Part shown: piece by piece, positions 48,363-59,384 of the stretch
Numbering within the stretch: the stretch's first letter is position 1
How the letters are laid out: every line of letters begins with the position of its first letter
Assembly: GCA_029851415.1 (NCBI GenBank)
Contig: CM056741.1
Location: forward strand, 86,070,282 to 86,134,281
Reading direction: 5' to 3'
Source: Eretmocerus hayati
Taxonomy: Eukaryota > Arthropoda > Insecta > Hymenoptera > Aphelinidae
DNA: 64,000 nucleotides
Program-made: the position numbers and the translations under genes
Notes under the pieces: model-generated
What the model saw: the letters and a program-made list of their open reading frames with translations, nothing else
Told to the model about the DNA's origin: nothing
Databases searched by the model: none

Positions 48363-48764
48363 TGTCATACATAGCAGGAAAGAAAGCCTGTATATAAAGT
48401 GTTGGCCCCCACATGGGATTTGAGTCGTAATTAACCGTGGAATATCATAATAATCACCCAATTCGTGGAGAAAATTCAAATTCGCGGTGATCCGTTGAGT
48501 TTTCAATAATATTTACCGCGGATAAAAATGTGAGGGGCGTGGCGCGATTCAAATCGAGGGGAACATCGCCGCGAAAGACGTCGGCGAATGAGAGCGGGCC
48601 GGCGCGTGCCGCGTTCTGCGCGTGCCCGAGATTCAGCCCAGTCTAGAACCACTGGACTAACGCGTACTTCTATCGGAATAAGGTCCCTGGAGGCCTCTAT
48701 TTGCACATGAGTTGCACCAAGTTTTAAAAATCCCCACCAACATTCATGACATTTTGAATAAGGC

Positions 48765-49008
48765 TCCAGAGATCAGTCAAAGTCTTCCGCTAATCAAACT
48801 TCCTCAACCAGCCTGGGGTAATGAAGGGAAGATATCTCAAGAAATAGAATCAGCTGAGTAAATTAGAGTCCTGAAAGAATCAACATTTATAAGTTCCTGT
48901 AGAGTTCCTGAGATCAATCAAGGTCTTCCTCTAATCAAACCTCGGTGAACAGTCCGCGTCAACTGAGGGAAGATGTCTATAGAAATAGAGTCAGCTGAGT
49001 AAGTTACA
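48765..49008 (+). repeat. Tandem duplication, ~140-bp unit x2
   Basis: GAGATCAGTCAAAGTCTTCC...AGAATCAGCTGAGTAA recurs about 140 bp later with ~15-20% divergence. Non-coding. Confidence 0.7.
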
Positions 49009-50270
49009 TTTCTTGAATAAATTTCATCCTCTCTCAGAGACCACTACCCTTGGTATTGGATTTTCTAACTGTCCTCATGATGACACACCTCATTTGCTCT
49101 CCAAATAGTTGTATGATCACTGTGACAGATGAGTCAGTGTTGACATGAATACGAGTGATCTCCACTTGACTACAGTCGAATCTTATTCTTTTCCTGATCA
49201 ATTGTTGTCCACATGACAATATCCATAATATATTCCGCCATAGTATATTTAGTAAAATTCCATGTGCCCAATGGATTTCATAATCACAAGACACGAGTGC
49301 TGTCCAAATATATTGAATATTTTCCAAGTGAGACTGAGGCATTGCCTTGATGAATGGTTGGAGAATCCTGATGCCAATCATCTACTCATGTTTGAATATA
49401 CTTGCTTGTACAATGGATGATTTATTCTAAGAAATTTGTAAAAGATTATATTCAAAGTTGTTTCTCCACACATGAGCTTCTTCTTACTATTTGATATCAT
49501 CTCCCCAATCTGAGGTTTGTCGAATCAAAATGATTCATCCCAATAGAGCAAAGGAATTCACTCAAGCTCCAGTGCCGCATCAATGAACATCATTGTGAGA
49601 AGATCAATATAGTACAAGATTGTTACGACCCGAGCTGAGGGCTCGGGCTAACAGATAAATTATTTGTTCTTTGGAAACAGCATCAAGGGCGGACTGCCCA
49701 GTTGCACCTACCTATTCTTTATTATCCAGTTGGGTCGTCCTCTGGTGCAGATATATGATGATACATATATATCAATGTATATCTATATATGTATTTGTAT
49801 AATTCTTGTTGATTTTCTTTGGATATTTTATATCAATGTTTTTTTTGAAGAATGTTGAATTTATTGATTTCAAAAGAGCTGAGTTACAGCCTCTGAATGA
49901 ATGAATGAATCAATCAATTTACAACTCTTGAATGAATAAATGAAACCAATTCGAATCTAAGAAGTTGAGCTGAGTTACAACTCTTGAATGAATTAATGAA
50001 ATCAATTTGAATCTAAGAAGTTTTGAAATGAAAGATCTAATTATTGCTGGCTTTCCAGAAAAGAATGAGATAGAGTTTTTCAAACTGAGTTTAGATTTAT
50101 TTAGATCAAAACATAAAATCTTGAACAAAATAGAACTGAATATCTAAGTACAATTCGGATGAGACTTAATCTAAGCGCTTTTACATGGCCCTTATGCAGC
50201 TGAGGCGGATAACGTTGGCCTACTTTTCAAAGGGAACAAATCAAGCTTATGGTAAGCTAGTCGGACGAAT
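49009..50270. other. No gene seen; simple repeats
   Basis: Contains a GC hairpin CCCGAGC/GCTCGGG near 49629-49648, an AT-rich (TATA)n-like patch at 49755-49800, and a ~105-bp direct repeat around 49880-50030 (GAGCTGAGTTACA...AATCTAAGAAGTT). The 115-aa ORF on the - strand at 49034-49381 shows no recognisable feature. Confidence 0.5.
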
Positions 50271-50278
50271 CCTGGGGC

Positions 50279-51522
50279 GTATAGGGGCGAGTGGGGCAAA
50301 ATTGGACGGGGGCAAAATTGGATAAGTGAGATAGCGCGGTCGGAGGCGAGTCTAGGCTTTCGCCGCGTAAACTCTCTTTCAATACCATCACAGACAATGG
50401 TTTTTATCGCGGTTGGACCTCCTGAAACGATACTAGGAGTCCACGCTGACATAGGGGTACTTTTCGAGGGCCTCACGCGGTTTATTTTCCAATTGCAAGA
50501 TTACACGCTGCTTCTACCGAAGTGCACTGGCTTAATCGCCGTTTGGGGGTCAAAAACTACATTACAAAACGAAGATTTTGAGCCGTCGTGGGCCGAAATC
50601 GGTTCACTTGGATCCAAATGATCACAATTCTGCGAAAAAAACGCCTGGGGGCATTTTTGGCCGAATTAGTGGGGGCGAATTTGGACAATACTAAATCCCA
50701 TCTGAAATCGGCCGACCGATCGCCTCTCCGTGTTTTTCGAGGATAATTGTGCGTATCGAGGTGCGTATGCGTTTGGGCAATTTTTTCGGAGCGCGCGAGG
50801 TATGGGGTGAGTTAGGTGATTGAAAATGGTCGAGAAAATCGAGTTGAGATGTCCAATGGCCGCCTCAGGAGTCAGATTAGAGGTCAGATGTCGCTTTTGA
50901 CGTGTTCGAAGATAGTGCTCGATTTTTGCATTTTCACTCTCGCATTCGGTGACATTGTCTTGAATGTTAGACACTATCAGCGGGATCGTTGACGTAGGGG
51001 CGAGTATGAATACCTCTAATATGAAGAAAAAAGAAAGAAGGTCGACTCTTAGAAGCCACGAGTCGATTGCTGATTGCTGTAGACGGTAGTGCACCAATGA
51101 AGCGCCTATTTCGATAATGCTGAAAGAATGACACAAAAATGGCTTGCTTGCCCGGGCGAGAGAGGATGCAAAAGTTTCGGGCGGGTTTCCTTCTTGGTTC
51201 TAGGTTATTACCAACGTATTTTGGTGAGCAAATGCGACTCTAATAGGTGAGGAATATTGCAAGCTACCTCGATCTTGACAGGCTTTCCAAATTTGCCCCC
51301 AAAACTTGTCAAAAGTGCCCCCAAGCTCGGGGCGAACTTGGACAGATTTTTTCCTCAAACTTCAAGAAAGACTATAAACGCTGAGACCTAGAGGTCTGAA
51401 CATTTTTTTACAATCTATTCAATAGTTGAACTTCAAAGTCCCATAGCGCGCCTAGCCCCAAGTATCGTCAGATAGCCCCACTGCAAAATCCGTCTAATTT
51501 TGCCCCACTCTCCCCTATACTG
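50279..51522. mobile_element. Non-autonomous DNA element with GTATAGGGG termini
   Basis: GTATAGGGGCGAGTGGGGCA at the left corresponds to the inverted end TGCCCCACTCTCCCCTATAC at the right. Inside both ends, further GGGGGCAAAATTGGAC-like words recur in tandem. The target duplication is not clear. The 156-aa ORF on the - strand (50666-51136) lacks recognisable motifs. I read this as a non-autonomous relative of a TIR transposon. Confidence 0.7.
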
Positions 51523-52165
51523 CTGGCCCTTAACAGCTCAAGGCAATTTGTATGAAATTCTCCACCCTGAGGATTGAGGATATTCCTTTCCACATCTTTT
51601 CATGGCATGCTGGTGTTTTAGTTTGCTAGAGATCCAAGTTCTCCCCTAGGGGTAATATGCAGGATGCAATTGATAAAGTATCTCAATATTCCACCCCCCT
51701 CCACTCACTTCTCCAAGGACTATAACCAGGCGATTATGAGAGTGCGCTCACTCCTGTTAATGGTTGAAATTATCTCTTGGAGAGACTCATCTGATTGAGT
51801 TTCAGTTATTGAAGTTATAACCGAACTAAATTTTCTTGGAAATACATTTGTCTCACACTTTTGTGTTACTTACATACTGCTCTAGTATATTACATCTGGC
51901 AGAATAAATGGGATCATAACAGCTTTCTTGAGCACTGTATCTGAACAATTTAATCTAGAGGGAAAGATGAGATGAAAATAACTTATTGAAAACTATCTGA
52001 GAGAAATGTGATATAGTAAAAGAAATGAAACAAAGAAAATCTGTCGAGTGATATCTCAATGAATCAAATCTAGTAACAGAACTGAGAATAACATGTTGAT
52101 TACAATCTTGAAGAATTTAATCTAGTAAGAGAAATGAAATGGAGAAAATTTTGTCGAGTGATGTC
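51523..52165. other. No gene seen; short tandem repeats
   Basis: At 51960-52165 a ~110-bp unit containing GAAATGAAA...TGTCGAGTGAT...AATCTAGTAA is repeated about twice; the third copy is split by the MITE at 52170. Confidence 0.55.
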
Positions 52166-52169
52166 TTAA

Positions 52170-52377
52170 GGCTATGTCGGATATCGGCATTGTTGACTTT
52201 CGAGATTATTCGATGAATTTTCAAGATATCGCGGGTACTAAAGTCACTGCCGATTCCCTGTAACGTCTAGAATCGGCAATGACTTTAATATTTATGTCAT
52301 CTCGGAAATTCGTAGAAAATTTTCGAAATTCGACAATGTCGGTTAGTATGCAATGAGGATAGGACTCCGACATCCCT
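52170..52377. mobile_element. MITE with TTAA target (piggyBac-like), 208 bp
   Basis: TTAA flanks both ends (52166-52169 and 52378-52381). The ends GGCTATGTCGGA and TCCGACATCCCT are inverted, and the arms remain similar to the centre. The tandem repeat around it (GTGATATCTCAATGAATCAA upstream versus GTGATGTC|TTAA|GTAATTTGA here) supplies an empty-site comparison, confirming insertion at a single TTAA. Confidence 0.85.
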
Positions 52378-52423
52378 TTAAGTAATTTGATCTAGTAAAA
52401 GATCACTGTAATTCAGTTCAGTA

Positions 52424-53221
52424 CACTGTAAAAAAAATTTATATAAATTTACCACTCTCAGAGGGGGTAATTCTTGGATACCACTCTGGGAGTTGTGATT
52501 TTACAAGCGGCTTGTAAATTATTTCACCGTCCGACGGTAAATTTCATACAGCAGCGCCACCGCTTCGTCAGCTGAAATTTACCGTCGCGGTTGTAAATTT
52601 CTGTCTGCTGATTTTATTTTTTTTTCTCATTGAGCACAGCAGAGTAGATAGAAGCTTGGATGAGAGTGTAATGTGAATATTGTGTACAAATATATCGAAT
52701 TTATTAGATTATTTGATGACACGCATGATATAAACTTATTTTAGAATAGTTTGAGAGGAACACAGTTTTGTAAAAGATAACCTCGAAACCAAATCCTACT
52801 CCGGGCGGAACGACCGCACACAATAAAGTCACGAGACTTTACTTCAATTTTGAAATAATCAGAGCAGACCGGATTGCCCTGGACTGCTCGGGGATGTCGT
52901 CGGAGTCACAGACTCCCTCTGCAGCGGCAACCTCGCGATGCCGAAGAGAGGCGAGGGCAGTTTAGATGTTTACAGATTGAGTCTTCTGCTCGCGAGTCTT
53001 TAACTCAGCTTACTTTACTCACTCGCGCCACGCACGCGCAGTGCATACTTCTGTGGGATGAAATTTACCACTCTGAGAGTGGTATCCAAGAATTACCCCC
53101 TCTGAGAGTGGTAAATTCACAAGCGCTTGTAAAATCACAAAAATTAGCTGAAATTTACAACTATCAGAGTTGGATATTTACCGACCTGTATTGTAAATAT
53201 ACATTAATATTTTTTACAGTG
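52424..53221. mobile_element. MITE with TA target and CACTGTAAAAAA ends, 798 bp
   Basis: CACTGTAAAAAAAATTTAT on the left and ATATTTTTTACAGTG on the right, flanked by TA (52422-52423 and 53222-53223). Inside are several palindromic boxes of the type AATTTACCACTCTGAGAGTGGTAAATT. The ORF at 52874-53269 runs through the right end and is not a gene. Confidence 0.85.
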
Positions 53222-53275
53222 TACCATCATCATCCATCGATATTCCAAAGTATTATAATAACACATTGATATAGG

Positions 53276-53903
53276 TGTAAAATGCCTGTTTTTCAACGGT
53301 GCATCGTACCGGTGATTGAACCGATACGATTGATTTCGTTATATGGATCGATTATTACGAAAGCAAATTTGAGAAAAAGCGAACGAATGAATATAACTGC
53401 TGCTGCTTTATTGAGAGGTTTAAGGGTACATGCGTTCAGCTTAGCTGCTGATTGCTGACTAAATTCATGGCGGTATATACCGTTCCTTGAGAGCGGCTTC
53501 TTCTTGGTGGTAGAGGATAGTGTAGACGTATATAAGGGTGTACATGCACACTTTTAGGTATAGAATATTACAAAATTCTCACACATGCTGGAACACATGA
53601 ATGTTATAAAAAAAGACCGACAGAGCCAGCTGAATGCCATAAAATTCGAGTGCTGCAACGGAAAAGTCGCCAGATGCCGAGAGCCAGAGACGGTCGTAAA
53701 CCAATCTCGACTTACCCACTAGAGACAAAGACACTGTTTCCGGCTTCACTGACGATTTTGGGATTGTGAGAGTTCGATGCGCCTGTGGCTCTCAACATGT
53801 ACAAACCTGATTTAAAATGTGTCATATCGAGAAATATAAAATTTGCACATCACAAGAACTACACTTTACTCGAAATATTCAAAATGATACGTTGTACTCA
53901 ACA
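53276..53903 (-). repeat. 3' LTR of BEL/Pao element
   Basis: Ends TGTTGAG...TTTACA in element orientation. The sequence just outside it on the pol side is a purine tract. Confidence 0.93.
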
Positions 53904-53914
53904 TACTCCCCCCG
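53904..53914 (-). promoter_or_regulatory. Polypurine tract of BEL/Pao element
   Basis: In element orientation GGGGGGAGTA abuts the 3' LTR directly, the expected position for the plus-strand primer. Confidence 0.8.
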
Positions 53915-53931
53915 TTGAGAGGGTACCGATC

Positions 53932-54070
53932 AACAATTCATTCAGCGTTGTCATAAATAGGTAAAACTGCAATTTTCCTGACTGTTCTCTCAAGTTCACC
54001 TTTTGAAGTTTTCAAAGTGACAGTTCGAGTTATCTCATCTTTACCGGAGTGAACTTTCTGTATACGAGCT
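53932..54070 (-). pseudogene. BEL pol C-terminal end, separated by insertion
   Basis: On the - strand this stretch encodes the last ~44 residues of the BEL/Pao C-terminal (DUF5641-like) domain, with L-A-R-I, V-H-S-G-K-D and a final R-K-I-A-V-L-P block before a stop. It is the direct continuation of the integrase ORF that ends at 55605, cut off by the element at 54073-55641. Confidence 0.85.
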
Positions 54071-54569
54071 AACACTGAGAAACTGGTGGTCGACTTTCCG
54101 TGCCTCGCGAGATCGCCCCTCCGACCGACGCGTGGTCGAGAAACTGACCACGAGAATTCGACAAGGGGTATTCTGCTCTGGCGCGGCGGTACGTCTGCTA
54201 AACAGTGGGACGAATGCGTTCGGGATTCTTACGACTAAACCAATCGAATGCAATGTTGTGTGAGCCTACGTCGTCACGAGACGATTAATGATTACTTGCG
54301 CTGATTCTATAGTTGTTGGGTGTTTTGGGTATCGAAAGTGCTCAGTTCAGATGGATCTTCAAACATAACCTCGCAGCCGGTTTCGTTTAAAAATTCTCAC
54401 GTGCCGTTAAACACTTTCACGGAGTATGGGACACCTCGGATTCTTTAATAAATACATCTTGTTTTGGTGTGTTGAATGATAAACCATAAAATCAAAACCT
54501 GAAACCCAAGCCCCATCGGGGGAGCCGATGAACGTGTACGACATTTGAGTGATTATCATAAGAGATGTG

Positions 54570-54636
54570 TGTTGTCCGAGTGGTAAATCTTTTGCCTGGT
54601 AAGCAAGAGATGGTGGGTTCAAATCACACTTCGGTT
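54570..54636 (+). tRNA. tRNA-like Pol III unit in left foldback arm
   Basis: A-box-like TTGTCCGAGTGG (54572-54583), B box GGTTCAAATCA (54616-54626), a well-paired anticodon arm (TTGC-loop-GCAA) with loop CTGGTAA giving anticodon GGT (Thr), and a T9 tract just downstream (54641-54649). The acceptor stem is not supported, so this is tRNA-derived rather than a certain tRNA gene. Confidence 0.6.
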
Positions 54637-55059
54637 AAATTTTTTTTTCTTCGTGGACACTTTTTTATGTCTTAAAATACCTTTTGGATTACTTTATAAC
54701 AACTTTTTAACATTTTGAATCGTGAACAGAATTCATTTCAGCTATTCTTGAGAAATTTTTATTGAATAGTTATAAAATATTTCTGTATTTTCGGTAGCTT
54801 TACAAGAACATAGTCATTCCGATTAAAAATTTTCAACTGCAATTGAATGAATATTCTGGAGACTTGGGTGCGCATCAGCGAGGAATTTGAGACAAGATAG
54901 ATATCGCTATACGATTACAATATTTATTATGAATCTGTTCAAAAACCGCTAGAATGAATTCGAGATAATGATTCAAAATGTCTGAAAATGGCTATAAACT
55001 AATTCAAAAGGTTTTTTGAGACATAAAAAAGTGTCCACGAGAAAAAAAAAATTTGACCG

Positions 55060-55127
55060 AAGTGTGATTTGAACCCGCCATCTCTTGCTTACCAGGCAAA
55101 AGATTTACCACTCAGACAACACACATC
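55060..55127 (-). tRNA. tRNA-like Pol III unit in right foldback arm
   Basis: Inverted copy of 54570-54636 with the same anticodon arm and B box, again followed by a run of T in the transcribed direction (the A tract at 55042-55051). One change (C in the T stem) reduces pairing. Confidence 0.6.
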
Positions 55128-55604
55128 TCTTATGATAGTCACTCAAATGTCGTACACGTTCATCGGCTCCCCCGATGGGGCTTGGGTTTCAGGTTTTGAT
55201 TCCATGGTTCATCATTCAACATACCAAAACAAGATGTATTTATTAAAGAATCCGAGGTGTCCTACAATCCGTGAAAGTGTTCAACGGCACGTGAGAATTT
55301 TTAAACGAAACCGGCTGCGAGGTTATGTTCGAAGATCCATCTGAACTGAGCACTTTCGAAACCGAAAACACCCAACAATTATACAATCAGCGTAAGTAAT
55401 GATAATCTTCTCGTGACGACGTAGGCTCACTCAACATTGCATTCGATTTGTTTAGTCGTAAGAATCCCGAACGCATTCGTCCCACTGTTTAGCAGACGTA
55501 CGGCCGCGCCAGAGCAAAATACCCCTTGTCGAACTCTCGTGGTCAGTTTTTCGACCACGCGTCGGTCGGAGGAGCGATCGCGATGCGGTCGAAGTAAAAC
55601 GCGA

Positions 55605-56954
55605 TCACGCGGTCAGGACTCCGACCAGCAGTTTCTCAGTGAAGGGCCACTGCATCGGGGGAAGGTCATCAGTTTTGATGATGACCAACATTCCCTCTTT
55701 GACGTTGGCGGTTCGTGCAGTCCACTTCTTACGGATGTTTAATTCATTAAGGTACTCATTGTACCATCTCTTCCAAAAATCTTGTTTGACTCTTGAGATG
55801 TGCTGTAACGCTGATAATCTATTCGTAGGTAAGGCTAGATAATTAGGTTCAGGTATGTTCATCAGAGAATCACCAACTAAGAAGTGTCCAGGAGTTAAGA
55901 CTGATAGATCATTGATATCGTTCGACATCTGAGTCAATGGTCTCGAATTTAGAATCGATTCTATTCTGGTTGATAGTGTGTTGAATTCTTCCAGAGTGAA
56001 TGAAGCATTCTTCGCAACGCGCTTGAAGTGATACTTGAATGACTTTACACCAGCTTCCCACAACCCACCAAAATGTGGGGAGGAAGGGTGTATGAATTTG
56101 AATTCAATTTCTTGTTCCGTCGAAAACTCAATGATACTGTTTTGACCGTTTTGTGACTGAATTAACGCGTATAGCTCGACGAGTTCATTCTTCGCGCCCT
56201 TGAAATTTGTTGCGTTGTCGCAGAAAATTATCCGTGGTTTTCCACGCCTAGCTATGAACCTCATTAGTGCACCTAAGAATCTGGCGCTTGTTAAATCACT
56301 CACGGTCTCTATGTGAATGGCTTTGGTTGACATGCATACGAAGACAACTACGTAAATCTTGAGCATTTTGGTATTCCTGAGTTTACGTTCCCTGATATAG
56401 AACGGACCGCAATAATCGATCCCGACATTGATGAAAGGCCTAGAAGCATTCACGCGTTCTGGAGGCAAATTGCCCATTTGATATTCTGCTATTCGCGGTC
56501 TCGCTTCAAAGCCTGTCACGCAATGTTTGATGACGCTTCGAACTTGGACTCTACCATCTATAGGCCAAAATTTCTGGCGTATCGCGTAAAGAGTTGCTTG
56601 AATCCTGGTATGAGCGTATTTTTCGTGATAATGTCTAATGATGGCCTTTGTTAGAAAGTTCTTCTTGTCGAGAATGATCGGATGTTGACGTTGAAACGAG
56701 ATATCCGAATTTTTTAAACGGCCACCCACCCTGAGTATGTCGTTCTTGTCCAAGAATGGGTCTAGAGAAGCTAGTTTACTACCTGTGCTTACGGTTCGTC
56801 CTCGCTTCAACACACCGATTCCTTTCGAAAAGCAATGATTTTGGACAATACGCAAAATCACCATCTCGGCATGGCTCAGGAACTCTAAACTCAGAGGACC
56901 CTTCGAGCGGTGTTTGGGAGTAAATCGGTATATCCATGCTACGACGCGTTTCAT
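55605..56954 (-). pseudogene. BEL pol: integrase and C-terminal domain
   Basis: In the same frame as the upstream pol ORF and separated from it by one TGA (56967-56969). From the first Met: zinc-binding HHCC region with H110 and H115 and a C145-V-T-G148 where the family has C-x-x-C; catalytic D180 (NVGIDYCGPF), D246 (FCDNATNF) and E300 (GGLWEAG), so the DDE triad is complete; then the DUF5641-like tail with KRWYNEYL and LPPMQWP, after which the frame runs into the foldback element and ends at 55605. The last dozen residues are element-derived. Confidence 0.92.
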
Positions 56955-56966
56955 CTTTGTGAATGT

Positions 56967-59366
56967 TCAATAAGATTCGAAAATTTTTGTCGACATCTGG
57001 ACCATCATACAGTGAACTGTTTTCGTCTCAGGTACCGATTGGGAACCCGGTTGGAAATTGGATTCTGGCCAGGTGAAGGTTTCCTGAGAAAGCCAATTGG
57101 GACCGTTGAACCATAGTTGATTGTTTAAAAATTCGTGGGGTAGCTGCCCACGAGATAGCTTGTCAGCTGGGTTATCCTGTGAACGAACGTGTTTCCAACG
57201 CGATACCTCAATTTTTTCTTTGATTGAAGAGATTCTATTTGATACGAAAACTTTCAAGAGACTCGGTTTCATGTGTAACCAATGTAACACGATTTGAGAA
57301 TCAGTCCAAAAAGTAGCGGATTCGATTTTGACGTTAATCGATGGTGCGACTTCCTCGTATAAGTCAGCTAACAATACCGCGCCACACAATTCTAATCTCG
57401 GTATGGTGAGTTCTTTCAAAGGCGCTACTCGTGACTTAGCACACAGTAATGAACATTGAAATTTCCCATCGACATCTTGGGATCTCACGTATAGACCCGC
57501 TCCGTATCCCTTTTTTGAAGCTTCACAAAATCCATGAATTTGGATGGTTTCGGCTCGATCCGCGAGTACCTTTCGCCGAATCGTTAGACTCTCGGGTGAT
57601 TTTATTTGTTCACAGAAAGTCGTCCATAGGTGATGTATCAATGATGGGACTGACTCGTTCCAATCGACCTTTGCCTGCCACAACTCTTGCATGATTTGTT
57701 TGGCGAAAATAATTACCGGTCCGATGAGACCCAGAGGATCGAATAACTTGGCGATTTCGGAAAGAATAAATCTTTTGGTAACGCGCTCATTCGCATCTGG
57801 TACGTGTATAAAATACTCGAACGAATCTTCTTTGGCCTTCCAAGATATTCCCAACGCCTTCAGAACACAATCTTTATTGATTCGAAATTCGTTATCAAGT
57901 GATTTCTCATCGACACCTTCAAGAATACTGGGTTCATTAGACGACCACTGTCTCATGTTCAATTTGGCACAGTTCAAAAGCTGAGTTACTTGTTTGTAAA
58001 CTTCTCGACCTTCCTCAATAGAAGTGGCTCCGGTTATCATGTTATCCACGTACATATCCTTCGTAAGTATCTTTGCGGCCAGTGGAAAATTATGACCATC
58101 GTCTTTGGCTAATTGAAAAAGGCATCGAATAGCTTGAAATGCGGCTGATGCTTCACCAAAGGTGAGAGTGTTCAGAGAGAATTCTTGAAGAATGCCATCT
58201 ACTATCCAAAGGATTTTTTGGTAGATTCTGTCTTCGTCTCTCACGAGAAATTGACGATACATCTTCTCTATGTCGGCGAGGAGCACGTACACGTAAAATC
58301 GAAATCTGATGATCAAGGTGAAGAGGTCATCCTGTATAGTGGGACCAACCATTAACAAATCGTTGAGTGATTCGCCAGACGAAGTTTTCGCGGATGCATC
58401 AAACACAACGCGCAATTTCGTGGTATTGCTCGATTCTTTCATGACGGCGTGATGTGGCATGTAGAAGCCATCTGATGCGGTCGGATTCTCAATCAAGGAC
58501 ATATGTTTGGAATGCAAATAGTCATCAAGAACTCTCTTATACTCAGTTTGAAATTCTGGATTTTTTCTGAATTTTCTCTGCAAGGCAATCAACCGCTTGA
58601 GAGCTTGGGGCTTGGATTCGCCTAATGATTGAGGTGATTTTTTGAAGGGAAGCGCGACTATGTAACGCCCATCTTGATTCCGTTTGACGTTTTTGATGAA
58701 GTGTTCTTCACACTGAGTTTCTTCGTCAGTGAGTTTGGATCTATTATCCAAATCCTCGATGTTCCAAAATTTCTCGATTGATTTTTGAAGATCTACGATA
58801 TAACAGTCCGATTTCTCCTTAAATTTCGTACTTGAATGGGTGTCAAAATTCCCACCGACAACCCAACCCAACTTGGTTTTCTGTGGATAAAGATCATTGC
58901 CACCCTCGAATAAATTGATCGAACCTATCGAAAATAGTGATAAGGTAGTTCCAGTATTGATCAACATGTCGATTGGCGCGGGTCTATGGAAATCCGGATC
59001 CGCGAGACGAATGTTTTTTGGAATTCTGAGCTTGTGTCTCGGTATCAATCCCGCTGGTGTGGAACTCGAGATACGTGGTACAACAAGAAATTGCAAAGTT
59101 CGCTCATAGGAATTGTAACGAGACTGGAATGTGATGGACACCATATTCTCGACAGCTGTGGTCAAATTGTCCAAAGTGTTGATAGCAACGTGAAATTCGT
59201 GTTTTGGAAGCTGAAGTTTTTTAACAAGGTCATTTGTTACGAAATTTGCTGTTGCGCCTGTGTCAAGTAAAACTTTCGCTTTGATTTTATTGCGCTCGAA
59301 ATTGAAGACGTTTACTACTGCACTGGTCATCACCGAGTAAGTTGGAATGGATATCTGGGAAGTCAA
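56967..59366 (-). pseudogene. BEL pol: protease, reverse transcriptase, RNase H
   Basis: 799 residues to the TGA at 56967. Protease motif LLDTGAT around residue 35; reverse transcriptase from about 290 to 480 with D365 (LLADIEKMY) and YVDN at 439-442, where the conserved motif is YVDD; BEL-type connection domain (KLFDPLGLIGP near 541-550); RNase H from about 608 with E615 in FCEAS where Asp is usual, E659 (PRLEL), D689 (WTDSQ) and a DNPADKLSRG box at 731. Changes at two catalytic aspartates suggest an inactive enzyme. It lies six codons after the gag stop, in the same frame. Confidence 0.92.
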
Positions 59367-59384
59367 GCACGTGTGCTGTGATGG

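Larger units (their letters stand above)
42929..48654 (+). mobile_element. hAT transposon, 5.7 kb, with ~1.3-kb TIRs
   Basis: The left end CAGTGTTTCTAGACTG matches the inverted right end CAGTGGTTCTAGACTG. Flanks GTAACGCG (42921-42928) and CTAACGCG (48657-48664) form an 8-bp duplication with one mismatch and two extra bases at the right end. The arms run 42929-~44238 and ~47323-48654 and differ by few changes. They contain a tRNA-like Pol III unit and a long hairpin in each copy. The centre encodes a hAT transposase with one nonsense codon, so this copy is probably non-autonomous today. Confidence 0.9.
54073..55641. mobile_element. Foldback element with tRNA-like units, inserted in BEL pol
   Basis: Perfect 13-bp termini CACTGAGAAACTG / CAGTTTCTCAGTG and highly similar inverted arms of ~600 bp (54073-~54690 and ~55010-55641) around a ~320-bp loop. 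Flanking AA (54071-54072 and 55642-55643) is a 2-bp duplication, or the rest of a mutated 3-bp TTA/TAA target. The interrupted pol frame resumes exactly across it. The right arm has an extra ~45-bp GC-rich stretch near 55575-55620. No transposase: a non-autonomous element. Confidence 0.9.

Noticed and set aside
43169..48414. 98-aa ORF conserved in both hAT TIRs
   Set aside because: It spans the tRNA-like unit and is conserved only because the TIR copies are nearly identical.
50666..51136. 156-aa ORF on the - strand
   Set aside because: No recognisable domain, it lies inside a non-autonomous element with G/C-run bias, and alternative frames are almost as open.
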